From an uncultured Candidatus Saccharibacteria bacterium (GTDB lineage: Bacteria > Patescibacteriota > Saccharimonadia > Saccharimonadales > Saccharimonadaceae): DNA of 64,000 nucleotides. Below the pieces are notes generated by a model. It saw only the letters and a list, made by a program, of their open reading frames with translations. It searched no databases and had not been told where the DNA came from. The position numbers and the translations under genes are program-made. The stretch is from NCBI GenBank assembly GCA_947303945.1, contig CAMYZS010000001.1, positions 1-64,000 of the forward strand, written 5' to 3'. Positions 43,961 to 53,902 of the stretch are shown here, piece by piece; within the stretch, counting starts at the first letter, position 1; the number at the start of each line of letters is the position of its first letter.

Positions 43961-46525
43961 ATGAAATTTAGTAAAACCTACGAGCCAAATGAATACGAGC
44001 CAGACGTATACGCATTATGGGAAAAATCCGGCGCCTTCAAGCCAACTCAACACAAAAACGCCAAATTCTACACAATCGTTATGCCGCCACCGAATGCAAA
44101 CGGCAATTTACATATCGGTCACGGCCTAACCATCGCATTAGAAGACATTCTAACCAGATATCACCGTCTAAAAGGCGAGAACACCTGGTATATTCCTGGC
44201 GCCGATCATGCCGGCTTCGAAACTTGGGTAGTTTACGAACGTCATCTTGAATCTCAGGGAAAATCACGCTTCGATTATACGCGCGATCAACTCTATTCTC
44301 AGGTATGGGACTTCGTACACGAGCAGCGCGGCAATATGGAACTACAACTCCGTGCCCTCGGCGCATCTTGCGACTGGGATAGCCTAACTTTCACTCTCGA
44401 TCCGAAAGTTATCAAGACCGTCTATCATGCATTCAAAAAATTATGGAACGATGGCTTAATCTACAGAGGCAAAAAACTCGTAAACTTCTGCACTAAACAT
44501 CAAACCGCCTTTGCAGATATAGAAGTCACCTACAAAGACGAGGCAGGGAAGCTCTGGCAAATTGCATACCCACTCGTTAGTCCAATTGACGGAGTTAATG
44601 AGCTTGTAGTTGCAACCACACGCCCTGAGACTCTACTTGGCGACACCGCCGTAGCGGTCAACCCAAATGACGAAAGGTATAAAAACCTCGTAGGAAAAAC
44701 CGTAAAACTTCCACTTACTGATCATGAAATCCCCATCATCGCCGATGAACATGCCGACATGGAATATGGCACAGGTGTTGTAAAAATTACACCAGCACAC
44801 GACCAAAACGATTACGAAGTAGGACAACGCCATAATCTACCCATGATTACCGTTATCGGCTTCGACGGTAGGATGAACGAAGCCGCTGGCGCCAACTACG
44901 AACACCTTACCATCGAAGAGGCTCGCAAAAAAGTTCTCAAAAACCTTAAAGAACAAAATCTCCTAAGGGGTGAAGAGAAAATCACACACGCCGTAGGTCA
45001 TTGCTACAAATGTGGCACCGTAATTGAGCCACTTCTAAAGGAGCAATGGTTTGTCGATGTAAAACCTTTAGCAAAGGAAGCAATTAAAGCCCTCAGGGCA
45101 GGGAAGATTAAATTTCATCCAGCTAGCAAAAAACAGGTCCTCATCAACTATCTTGAACAACTCAAAGATTGGAATATATCCCGCCAAATTCCTTGGGGTA
45201 TTCCGATTCCCGCCTTTCAAAACATCGATGATCCTTCCGATTGGATCTATGACGAAAGAGTAGAGCAGTCCGAAATCAAAAAAGACGACAAAACTTATCG
45301 TCGCGACGAAGATACCTTTGATACATGGTTTAGCTCTAGCCAGTGGCCATTCATTACTACAAGTGATAGAAAACAACATTTCCCGACCAGCGTCATGGAA
45401 ACCGCCGCTGATATTCTCTTCCAGTGGGTTGGCCGCATGATTATGCTCAGCCTCTACATCACTGGCGAGGTCCCCTTCAAAGACGTCTATCTCCACGGCC
45501 TCGTTCTCGACGAAAACGGCATCAAGATGTCCAAATCCAAGGGTAACGTCATTAATCCAATCGAAATCGTCAGCCGATATGGCTCCGATGCGCTTCGTCT
45601 TGGGCTTATCGCAAGCCGTTCCGCCGGCGTTAACCAAGCATTTAGCGTCAGCAAAGTTATCGCAAGCCGTAATCTCTGTAATAAACTCTGGAACATCTCA
45701 CGTCTAATTCAACAGATGGTTGACAAAAAGCCAAAAGGCGACAAGCACCTTATTATTGACAACTATAGCGAAGATTGGATTTGTTACCACCTTAACCAAA
45801 CCAACAAAGAAATCCAAAAACTTCTCGATAACTACCGATTCGCCGAAGCAGGCGATCTAATCTATGATCTCATCTGGAATAAATATGCCGACTGGTTCCT
45901 CGAAAGCGAAAAACTCTGGAAAGATACTGCACTTCTCAAGTCGACCCTTGAGCAAATCCTTATCATGCTCCACCCATTTGCTCCGTTCGTAACTGAGACA
46001 ATCTGGCAAAACCTAAGTTGGACCGACCAAAAAGGCCTCCTCATTAATCAACGTTGGCCAGAGCCATACAAAGTAGACATGAAGAAAGTGGGGAAGTTTG
46101 ACGAATTAAAGGATATCATTATCAATATTCGCAGTCACTTCCAAAGCCTTCCAGGAGCAAACGCATATCCAATTCTATTCGACAACGATCCCCTAGTCTC
46201 TGCCAACCAACTCCTCATCCAGCATCTCACAAAAGCACCCGCTGTACCGCAAGTCACAACCGACGAGCTTACTGGTCTCCGTCTCGCTATTCCAGGCCAT
46301 AACATTTATCTCCAAATCCCAGAGGAAATCCTCCAAAAGCATAAAGAAAACCTCCAAGAGCGCATCCTCAAACTAGGCCAAGAAATCATTACTCTCGAAA
46401 ATCGACTAGCCAATCCAAACTACGTCAAAAAAGCGCCAAAAGAACTCGTCGAAGAAACCCACACTCAACTCGATACCAAACAAACCCTCCTCGAAAAAAT
46501 GAAAGCCGAATTACAGTTAATCTAA
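43961..46525 (+). CDS. valS: Valine--tRNA ligase
   Basis: MPPPNANGNLHIGHGL, LDENGIKMSKSKGNVINP. Confidence 0.97.
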   Translation: MKFSKTYEPNEYEPDVYALWEKSGAFKPTQHKNAKFYTIVMPPPNANGNLHIGHGLTIALEDILTRYHRLKGENTWYIPGADHAGFETWVVYERHLESQGKSRFDYTRDQLYSQVWDFVHEQRGNMELQLRALGASCDWDSLTFTLDPKVIKTVYHAFKKLWNDGLIYRGKKLVNFCTKHQTAFADIEVTYKDEAGKLWQIAYPLVSPIDGVNELVVATTRPETLLGDTAVAVNPNDERYKNLVGKTVKLPLTDHEIPIIADEHADMEYGTGVVKITPAHDQNDYEVGQRHNLPMITVIGFDGRMNEAAGANYEHLTIEEARKKVLKNLKEQNLLRGEEKITHAVGHCYKCGTVIEPLLKEQWFVDVKPLAKEAIKALRAGKIKFHPASKKQVLINYLEQLKDWNISRQIPWGIPIPAFQNIDDPSDWIYDERVEQSEIKKDDKTYRRDEDTFDTWFSSSQWPFITTSDRKQHFPTSVMETAADILFQWVGRMIMLSLYITGEVPFKDVYLHGLVLDENGIKMSKSKGNVINPIEIVSRYGSDALRLGLIASRSAGVNQAFSVSKVIASRNLCNKLWNISRLIQQMVDKKPKGDKHLIIDNYSEDWICYHLNQTNKEIQKLLDNYRFAEAGDLIYDLIWNKYADWFLESEKLWKDTALLKSTLEQILIMLHPFAPFVTETIWQNLSWTDQKGLLINQRWPEPYKVDMKKVGKFDELKDIIINIRSHFQSLPGANAYPILFDNDPLVSANQLLIQHLTKAPAVPQVTTDELTGLRLAIPGHNIYLQIPEEILQKHKENLQERILKLGQEIITLENRLANPNYVKKAPKELVEETHTQLDTKQTLLEKMKAELQLI

Positions 46526-46526
46526 T

Positions 46527-46555
46527 TTGACATTCTACGAGAAATGTATTAATAT
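46527..46555 (+). promoter_or_regulatory. Sigma70-type promoter immediately after valS
   Basis: TTGACA - 17 nt - TAATAT. Confidence 0.6.
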
Positions 46556-46557
46556 AA

Positions 46558-46588
46558 GTACACAGGCAACTGAGCCTGTGTACTTTTT
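46558..46588 (+). terminator. Strong hairpin plus T-run
   Basis: AGTACACAGGC-AACTGA-GCCTGTGTACTTTTT, 11-bp perfect stem. Confidence 0.8.
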
Positions 46589-46627
46589 CATAAATAGTCT
46601 CGTCTTCTATGAAGAGGGGGTGAAAGA

Positions 46628-46909
46628 ATGCATAAAAAGAACAAAAAGAGACTAATAAAAATAGAGAAAAAAAGGCACAGCACGGTCTATTTCGACAAAA
46701 GCCGTTATGCGCCAAATAGAGAAGAGGTACTTCGTCTTCTCCAAAAAGCCAACTTCGCCAACCGCATCAGCGGCTGGGATCTAGATCGCTTCGGTCACGG
46801 AGAGATTAAGGTCTACTTCAATCCGTTGGTCACATCAAAATCAGGAAGGAAAGAGGTTGGAAACAAAATAATCAGCCTTATTTCCGAGTACAACAGGGGT
46901 CCGTATTAA
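46628..46909 (+). CDS. Small hypothetical basic protein (93 aa)
   Basis: SD GAGGGGGTGAAAGA before ATG. Confidence 0.6.
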   Translation: MHKKNKKRLIKIEKKRHSTVYFDKSRYAPNREEVLRLLQKANFANRISGWDLDRFGHGEIKVYFNPLVTSKSGRKEVGNKIISLISEYNRGPY

Positions 46910-46937
46910 TCGCGGGCTCTTTTTAAATCCGTCCATC

Positions 46938-46966
46938 TTGACAAATAGCCATAAGTGTGATAGCAT
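46938..46966 (+). promoter_or_regulatory. Sigma70-type promoter
   Basis: TTGACA - 17 nt - TAGCAT upstream of the 361-aa ORF. Confidence 0.6.
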
Positions 46967-46993
46967 GGAAACATCAACAAATAAAACACAAAC

Positions 46994-48079
46994 ATGACAA
47001 AAAACTACGAGAAATCTGGTGATAGCCCAAAAACGCCTCCTGATAAAATTATGAAAGAACTTGCCCATATTGCGGATTTCGAACGACCTGATTTTGACGA
47101 TTTCAGGAATAAAAGAGATAAAAGATTACAACGAATTTTCCGAAATAATGACATTACTAGACATGAAGCTATGCTAGAGAAAAAGCTACGTAACGAAACC
47201 GGAGAAGCAGATTTCGTCGCCGAAGGTCTTGAAGCTATGATCTATTACGTCATTCAAAACCGAGAATTATTTAGTCAAGACGCATATGCTTTTCCTGGCT
47301 CACTTTTCGATGACCGTTTTAACGGCGCCGATATCGTATGTGGCTTTCCAAAACTAATCGACAACCCAAATCAAACCAACAAAAAATACGATCTAGTTTT
47401 TTCTCTCGATATCACGACTGACACTTTAGGCAAATCTAGTGTTATGAAGTTTAAAAATAGTGACTATTTTTCTCGCACCGAGGCGCCCTATACCGGTCGT
47501 GTCGACTACTTCAAGCATGATAGCAAAAAAATAAAATTGAGCGATATACCACATTATGTAGTTGGCATTGATCCAACTTGTGCAATATATTCTGCTCAAC
47601 ATTTCATAATTAAGCCTAATCTTCCTATTGAACGCGAGCCTGATCCAGCTTTTGATGAAAAAATCCTTGTAGAGCTTTATTTACAAAGCTCATTAGGAAT
47701 AAAAGCATGCAATAACGTACCAAAAGATAAACAGAATGAATACAATCAAAAAGCAAAAAGTGCGCACCTCTTAATTAACCAACAAACCGCCAGAGAGTTA
47801 TATTATCGTTTTAACCTATCTTATCCAGACGAAAAAGAGCAATTCGATTCAGCCATAGAAGAACGTTGTAGTAGCTTTTGTAAAAATGACCGAACATTTA
47901 ACTTGATTTACGCCGAATGGAACGAGCGTAATCACAAAGAAGAAGAGAAACTTCAAAAGCGTTTTGCTAAAAGAGCAAACAGAATCGCAATCGCCTCCGA
48001 AACTCAAGGAAGAGGAGTCAGAGTCTTCAGAAATAATCATAATAGAAGCTCTTTGCCTCCCGTTTTCAATACAACCTAA
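46994..48079 (+). CDS. Hypothetical protein (361 aa)
   Basis: Long ORF with its own promoter; no recognised family. Confidence 0.75.
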   Translation: MTKNYEKSGDSPKTPPDKIMKELAHIADFERPDFDDFRNKRDKRLQRIFRNNDITRHEAMLEKKLRNETGEADFVAEGLEAMIYYVIQNRELFSQDAYAFPGSLFDDRFNGADIVCGFPKLIDNPNQTNKKYDLVFSLDITTDTLGKSSVMKFKNSDYFSRTEAPYTGRVDYFKHDSKKIKLSDIPHYVVGIDPTCAIYSAQHFIIKPNLPIEREPDPAFDEKILVELYLQSSLGIKACNNVPKDKQNEYNQKAKSAHLLINQQTARELYYRFNLSYPDEKEQFDSAIEERCSSFCKNDRTFNLIYAEWNERNHKEEEKLQKRFAKRANRIAIASETQGRGVRVFRNNHNRSSLPPVFNTT

Positions 48080-48094
48080 ACAAGTTCTTCTTAA

Positions 48095-48469
48095 TCAAAA
48101 TGCTAATTTACTTCTGATTTCTTCAAACTCATCATCACGCAACTTTAAAGTTTTACCAGACTCCCACATCTCATCAAACGGCATCACATGCACATGCGCA
48201 TGTGGCACATCTACGCCCACCACCTTCATCACTACGCGTCGACCGATCACTTCTTCCATATGTTTTGCAACTTTCTTCACACTCCTCCATAAGGCCACAT
48301 AATCCTCATCCGAAAGATCGTAAATCTTATTAACTTCAACTTTCGGCACTACTAAAGTATGACCTTTCGTTTCAGGATTAATATTCAAAAATGCATATGT
48401 CTTGTCATCCTCATATATTTTATAAGATGGGACTTCACCCTTAATAATCATCGTAAAAATACTTGCCAT
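48095..48469 (-). CDS. HIT-family protein
   Basis: HAHVHVMP (HxHxHxx) and NINPETKGHTLVVPK; start set at the ATG after AGGAG. Confidence 0.93.
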   Translation of the reverse strand: MASIFTMIIKGEVPSYKIYEDDKTYAFLNINPETKGHTLVVPKVEVNKIYDLSDEDYVALWRSVKKVAKHMEEVIGRRVVMKVVGVDVPHAHVHVMPFDEMWESGKTLKLRDDEFEEIRSKLAF

Positions 48470-48564
48470 ACACAACTCCTTTTCTTTATTATATCGCAAA
48501 GAGAGTTCATGCTAAAATATAGCCAAATACCTATTATTATCGAAGCAGTAAGCAAATCAATATT

Positions 48565-48927
48565 ATGTCGCGACTAATACCAAGACCAACGCCAACATCG
48601 CAACGTACCCCAGTCATCCCAGCTAAACCTACCACCGCGTCAATTACCGACACGCCAGCCAATTCAACCGCCACGCTAACCACAGAAGCCGCCCCAACCA
48701 TCACGCCAATCACCGAAGCAACCCCCACTACCGCAAACATCACAACTTCCGCCGCCCCAGTTACTTCTCCAGCCGACCCCAATACGCCAACCATAGTCCC
48801 AACAGCTACTCATAAGAACCGCAACTTAGCTATCAATCACAAAAAAACTAGTCTTCTTATCGTAATCGTCACTGCCGTAATTATCTTTTCTATTGCTACC
48901 TTTTTAGTCATTTTTGATAAGCATTAG
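48565..48927 (+). CDS. Thr/Ala/Pro-rich protein with C-terminal TM anchor
   Basis: TPANSTATLTTEAAPTITPITEATPTT... then SLLIVIVTAVIIFSIATFLVIF. Confidence 0.6.
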   Translation: MSRLIPRPTPTSQRTPVIPAKPTTASITDTPANSTATLTTEAAPTITPITEATPTTANITTSAAPVTSPADPNTPTIVPTATHKNRNLAINHKKTSLLIVIVTAVIIFSIATFLVIFDKH

Positions 48928-49020
48928 CAAAAGCAAAACTATCAAGAAACCGCTCAAGAAGGGAAGCTATTATCCATAATCATTAAAAGGCCCAACGATG
49001 AGCCTTATTTAATTCCAAAA

Positions 49021-49108
49021 TGGCGGAAGCGAAGGGATTCGAACCCCCGAGACATTGCTGCCCACACGATTTCGAGTCGTGCGCCTTCAACCACTCGGCC
49101 ACGCTTCC
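49021..49108 (-). tRNA. tRNA-Ser (CGA)
   Basis: Reverse complement GGAAGCGTGGCCGAG...ACGACTCGAAATCGT...GGTTCGAATCC...GCTTCCGCCA. Confidence 0.95.
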
Positions 49109-49160
49109 ACTTATTATTTTATCATATCTTATCTTTTCTATCTGTTTTTATCAAAAAGTA

Positions 49161-50921
49161 TTATCTAGATCCAAACTGCCGCTTATATTCTTTAATAATC
49201 GGAACATGTCTTAAATACCCATTCCACATACATACGTATCTACCGTGTTTATCTTGTTTATCCCCATATCCACCATCAATCTCCTCATACTCATAAAGCG
49301 GTGTCCCTAAATTGCCACTATCAACCCAATTAAGCCTCAAGCCAGCAGAATTAGTCTTACCTCGCGCCTCAATATTTCCTATCCAAACACGCCCTTTCTC
49401 ATCCTCGTTAAAAGTATATAATAAACTCCCATCCTTAGACCGGAAGCATCTCACCGTAATTTCGCCATATAACGAAGTCTTTGTCGTATACTCAGCCAAA
49501 CAATTTTCCAAATTCGGCCCATGCTCAATCGTATCTGGTCGCGCCTGGTCGGGCGGCAAGTATCTATTCCGGCCTTTTGCAAACTCTATGGTTGGAGAAG
49601 AAGATATCTCATTATATACCGAGTTCCGTAATAGTACTCCTTGCCGTAATTCCCAATCTTTATCTTCATCTCGGTATCCTCGATGAAAATCACGGTAGTC
49701 CTTTCTACTCAAATATCTTTGCGCCGTTCCTACAAGGTAATAATCCTTTAGTAAGTTTCTCATCTGCGCAGGCGGTTCTTGATCTAATAATGCCATTGCG
49801 TGTTGCATCTCTTCTGGTAGGGTCAGCATCTCTTCATTACCAGCCTTCCCATACCAATTTATTTGAATAATGTTTCCATCCTTATCCACCACAGGCACAT
49901 AATCTGGCAAAAACCGCCACATCCCTTGCGAACTGCTCTTATAATAAGATCTCACATGCACCCTATTGTCGTCATCCTTCACATAGCCAATCACCGCATC
50001 TCGATCACCGACCTTAAACCTCTTTGATAGTGCTATATCCGCATTATCAAATCTCACGCGATAAACCGGCTCCAAATCCGCCTGTTCCAGCTGTTTAGCT
50101 GTTAACTTATAATCCACGCCACGATACCTAAATATATCACCCTTAATTATCGGTCGTTTTAGTAACTCTCTTTGCTCGACATCAACTAATTTCGTAACCT
50201 TTAATGGATTGTCAAATATCTCATACCCAGAGTAGATTAACTCCTCTTTATTATCCAACTCTTCCGCCATCTCAGATGCCTTATTGCGCAGATCTCGTAA
50301 AGCATCATAATATTCCTGGCGTTTACCAAACATCGTACGGCAAAAACCATCCATCGATTCGACATACTCTTCATATTTTGATTGTGAATTTTTTTCATAA
50401 ATCGACTCCAAAAACTTCTCTCGTTCACTTTCAAAACTAAACGGGGTAGGATATTGTTTGTGAAACTCCATCATTTCATCTTTGGTGACAAATTGCCATT
50501 CATTAAAACCTTTGCCAGTTAAATCAGCTATTATTCTAGAATAGTGTCTATTACTCCTTATCCGCTTAAACACCTTGTCGCTCCCATCATGGCCGATCGG
50601 ATCGTTTATCGAAAGCAACAGTTGAATATCTTCATTTGTACCAATTCGACCACTCTGCATCCCCATTAATACATCCTCGACTTCGTTTTGGCGCAAATCA
50701 ACATCTTTCATCGTAATAACGTTAGTATCGCCGCCAGAAGAGAAGAAGCGCACAATTTTCCGCTCCTGCCGCGTCAACTCCAAACCTTGAGGTTCCACCT
50801 CCGGTTTTTTACTACCAGCATATTCAACTTCCCGTAGCTTGTCCCAATCAGCCACAGACTCACCAATCTCAGTCGGATCCTCCTCTGTAAGACCCCTATT
50901 ATCTGTTCTAATTTCAGCCAT
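49161..50921 (-). CDS. Hypothetical protein (586 aa)
   Basis: Long uninterrupted ORF; no recognised family. Confidence 0.78.
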   Translation of the reverse strand: MAEIRTDNRGLTEEDPTEIGESVADWDKLREVEYAGSKKPEVEPQGLELTRQERKIVRFFSSGGDTNVITMKDVDLRQNEVEDVLMGMQSGRIGTNEDIQLLLSINDPIGHDGSDKVFKRIRSNRHYSRIIADLTGKGFNEWQFVTKDEMMEFHKQYPTPFSFESEREKFLESIYEKNSQSKYEEYVESMDGFCRTMFGKRQEYYDALRDLRNKASEMAEELDNKEELIYSGYEIFDNPLKVTKLVDVEQRELLKRPIIKGDIFRYRGVDYKLTAKQLEQADLEPVYRVRFDNADIALSKRFKVGDRDAVIGYVKDDDNRVHVRSYYKSSSQGMWRFLPDYVPVVDKDGNIIQINWYGKAGNEEMLTLPEEMQHAMALLDQEPPAQMRNLLKDYYLVGTAQRYLSRKDYRDFHRGYRDEDKDWELRQGVLLRNSVYNEISSSPTIEFAKGRNRYLPPDQARPDTIEHGPNLENCLAEYTTKTSLYGEITVRCFRSKDGSLLYTFNEDEKGRVWIGNIEARGKTNSAGLRLNWVDSGNLGTPLYEYEEIDGGYGDKQDKHGRYVCMWNGYLRHVPIIKEYKRQFGSR

Positions 50922-50957
50922 AACCCAGCTAGACTAACGCCACACCTAATTAATTAA

Positions 50958-51152
50958 TTATTTATTACCACCGTCTTTATCTTTACCTTCTTCATCGTCA
51001 TCGTCATCATCTCGCTCATCAAAATTATGACCATTATCATAAGGTTTCCCATATTTATTCGTAAATGAATTAACGTAACCATCCGGTAATTCTAAATCCC
51101 AATCCGGGTTTGTTCCAGGAATATACCTTTTCTCGTTATCTATATATCTCAT
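50958..51152 (-). CDS. Small acidic hypothetical protein
   Basis: 64 aa, Asp-rich; TATAAT 8 nt upstream of ATG. Confidence 0.5.
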   Translation of the reverse strand: MRYIDNEKRYIPGTNPDWDLELPDGYVNSFTNKYGKPYDNGHNFDERDDDDDDEEGKDKDGGNK

Positions 51153-51195
51153 TCTTACATATTATAATAAATAACCTAAGACTTTAAAATCGCCT

Positions 51196-51400
51196 AGATT
51201 GGTATTCTTCTCTCTTCGAAGCGCAACATATTAACAAAAATATTTTGAAATCAAAAACCGCAGATTGGTAGTTTCTTCGAGAGAAGCGCGCCTCTTGGGC
51301 GAGCAAAAAGTATTTCGTAGCAAAAAGCCGTAGGTTGGTAATTTCTCCGAGCGAAGCGCGCCTAATGGGCGAGCAAGCGAGAAAAATTGCCAAGATACGG
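51196..51400. repeat. Three imperfect ~66-70 bp tandem repeats
   Basis: Units beginning AGATTGGTATTC (51196), AGATTGGTAGTTTC (51262), AGGTTGGTAATTTC (51332), the last two each followed by a GAAGCGCGCCT..TGGGCGAGCAA core. Confidence 0.8.
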
Positions 51401-51417
51401 CTTTTTAGCACGAAATA

Positions 51418-51496
<79 letters not shown>

Positions 51497-51629
51497 ATGT
51501 GGATAGTACCCACTAGTTGCAAGTACTTGTCCACCGTTCAAAGATTAAAAGATCATCGCACTAGCCATATAGCAAAGCGTGATAGCACATATTATAGCAC
51601 ATTTTTTAAAGTGGTGATATACTATTTTT

Positions 51630-52352
51630 ATGGCAGAGCAAAAGAAGAAATCCGGACTTAAACCAAAGCTTCAAAAAGCCAAAGCAAGGTTTCTTGCTAC
51701 TTATTATAGTAACCCAGGTAAAGACCTCAAGATCATCGCCGTCACAGGCATAAATGGCCGCGATATTACCGCCCATTTCATTCAAGAAATAATCAAATCC
51801 CACGACATCAATACTGGTCTCATTATCGATCCGAAAACCACGTCCGAATTATATAAGCAAATCTATAAGTATTGGAAAATCGGCGCCGATCATGTCGTCA
51901 TTTCTATCGATAGCTCCGCATTAGCCAACCATATTTTTTATGGCCTACCAATCTACGCTGCCGTTCTCACCGAAGATGGTTTAGGCACTCCTGACATTAG
52001 CGACCACGACGCACAGTCTATTCTATTTAATACTGGACCATATTTTAGTATCATCTGTCGCGACGACAATATTAAATATAATATTTATTCGAAATACCCA
52101 ACCAAGACTGCTACTTTTACCTATGGCCACGATCACGATTGTGATCTCCGCATCAATCGCCAAAAACTTTACAAAAAAGGCACCGAAGTTAATGTCACCT
52201 ATAGTGGTCGCAGCTTTGATATGGCTACATATATAACTGGCGAGGCCGCTATCAACTATATGGCTGCTGCCGCACTTACTAGCTTCGCAATCGGTATAGA
52301 TATTGATAATATTATCGACGGTATTGCAAATTACGAACCAAAATTCAACTAA
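51630..52352 (+). CDS. Degenerate, truncated Mur-ligase (MurE-like) paralog
   Basis: LKIIAVTGINGRDITAHFIQEII aligns with MurE LKVIGVTGTNGKTTTSFMIWKML of 56717..57982 but P-loop GKT is changed to GRD; ends before the ligase C-terminal domain. Confidence 0.72.
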   Translation: MAEQKKKSGLKPKLQKAKARFLATYYSNPGKDLKIIAVTGINGRDITAHFIQEIIKSHDINTGLIIDPKTTSELYKQIYKYWKIGADHVVISIDSSALANHIFYGLPIYAAVLTEDGLGTPDISDHDAQSILFNTGPYFSIICRDDNIKYNIYSKYPTKTATFTYGHDHDCDLRINRQKLYKKGTEVNVTYSGRSFDMATYITGEAAINYMAAAALTSFAIGIDIDNIIDGIANYEPKFN

Positions 52353-52361
52353 AGGAATTCA

Positions 52362-53213
52362 ATGATTAATCAAAAACTCATGGTTTCTGGTGCCGACTAT
52401 TTTGCCGATACCTATGAAATTAATCCATACTACACTAATAAAAACATCAACGTAAAGAAGGCGAAGACTGAGCATGCAGAAATTTTAGAATGCTTCAAAA
52501 AAGCAAATATCGAATTAGTCAAAGTAGATCCACCAAAAGATTGCCAAGACGGTGTATATACTGCCAATTGGGCCCTTGTTAAAGACGGCGTCGCCGTCAT
52601 GGCGCGTCTTCCGGTAGCTCGTAAGGCTGAGGAGGCTTACGCTCAGAAATATCTCGAAGAGCAGGGTATAAAAACCGTCTCAGTTCCAGGCAATTATCTA
52701 TACTCTGGCCAAGGCGACTCGCTCCGCTGTGGCAAATATCTCTTTGGCGGCCGCGGATATCGTTCCGACCCTGAAGCCCAACAGTTTGCCGCCAAAACTC
52801 TCGGACTTAAACTAGTTCAAGTCCACGCCAAGCCACAACTCAATAACGATGGCACCATACATATCAACCCCTTCACGAACCATGCCGATAGTTTTTGGTA
52901 CGATCTCGATCTCGCCATCTCTGTGATCGACGAACATACTATCGCCTATTGTCCAGAAGCCCTCGACGCCGAGTCTAACCAAAAAATCGAAGCTCTCACC
53001 GACCTAGATAAAATCAAAGTCGACTTTAATGAGTGCACCAAAGGCTTTGCTAATAATCTCGTTAGTACTGGCAAATATGTAATCATGTCCAACAAAGCTC
53101 CTAAGCTACAAGCCGAACTCGAGAAACGCGGTCTTATTTGTCTTACGCCAAACATTACCGAACTAAAAAAAGGCGGCGGCTACATTCGCTGTGCGAGCCT
53201 CTGGCTAAGTTAG
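52362..53213 (+). CDS. Dimethylargininase/amidinotransferase-family protein
   Basis: NWALVKDGVAVMARLPVARKAEE, NHADSFWYDLDLAISVID, C-terminal GGGYIRCASLWLS with candidate nucleophile Cys. Confidence 0.78.
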   Translation: MINQKLMVSGADYFADTYEINPYYTNKNINVKKAKTEHAEILECFKKANIELVKVDPPKDCQDGVYTANWALVKDGVAVMARLPVARKAEEAYAQKYLEEQGIKTVSVPGNYLYSGQGDSLRCGKYLFGGRGYRSDPEAQQFAAKTLGLKLVQVHAKPQLNNDGTIHINPFTNHADSFWYDLDLAISVIDEHTIAYCPEALDAESNQKIEALTDLDKIKVDFNECTKGFANNLVSTGKYVIMSNKAPKLQAELEKRGLICLTPNITELKKGGGYIRCASLWLS

Positions 53214-53221
53214 GTGGATAC

Positions 53222-53902
53222 ATGAAGACTATTGGTATCATCGGCAGGGCATATCGCAATTACAACAAGCAAGAAATCTTTCAAGTTAACGATTTTGTAC
53301 GCCGCGCGCTCGCACCTTATAGTAATGTTGTTCCAATTCTAATTCTCCCGACTAGTGACCATATTTATTGCGACCTCAAGAAGAATAGTGATTCATTCAC
53401 TCAAACCGACATAACACGCCTCAATCACATCCTAAATCAATGCGACGGCTTTATCGCCCCAGGCGGCTCTAGTTGGTTTAATTTCGATGCACATATTATT
53501 CAACACGCCATCAAAAAAGATAAGCCCCTCCTTGCTATCTGTGCCGGTTTTCAATGTCTTTGTAGCCTTTACGCTACCAAAACTAAGCCAAAGCTCTCCT
53601 TTATTCCTGGCGATACCCACCACAACAACTCCCGCGAATATTCCCACACTAACTACATCGTCCCAGAAACAAAGCTTCACCATATCATCAAACAGAACGA
53701 AATACTAGTTAACAGTGTTCATCATTATTGTGTTAAATTTGCATTTCACGACTTAGTCATAAACGCCAAATCCATCGACGGTCTTATTGAAGGCGTTGAG
53801 CTGCCAGGGAAGAAATTCATCCTAGGCATCCAATGGCATCCAGAATACTTCACCGACGAACCGTCAACCCGCCTCTTTAATGATTTTGTTAAAAACCTTT
53901 AA
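53222..53902 (+). CDS. Class I glutamine amidotransferase / peptidase C26 (gamma-glutamyl hydrolase-like)
   Basis: LLAICAGFQCLC (nucleophile) and LGIQWHPEYF; start trimmed to MKTIGIIG. Confidence 0.85.
   Translation: MKTIGIIGRAYRNYNKQEIFQVNDFVRRALAPYSNVVPILILPTSDHIYCDLKKNSDSFTQTDITRLNHILNQCDGFIAPGGSSWFNFDAHIIQHAIKKDKPLLAICAGFQCLCSLYATKTKPKLSFIPGDTHHNNSREYSHTNYIVPETKLHHIIKQNEILVNSVHHYCVKFAFHDLVINAKSIDGLIEGVELPGKKFILGIQWHPEYFTDEPSTRLFNDFVKNL

Noticed and set aside
45068-45637. 189-aa minus-strand ORF inside valS
   Set aside because: Antisense to the conserved catalytic core of valyl-tRNA synthetase.
51184-51411. 75-aa minus-strand ORF in the tandem repeat
   Set aside because: Composed of the DNA repeat itself; no SD; better explained as a non-coding hairpin element.
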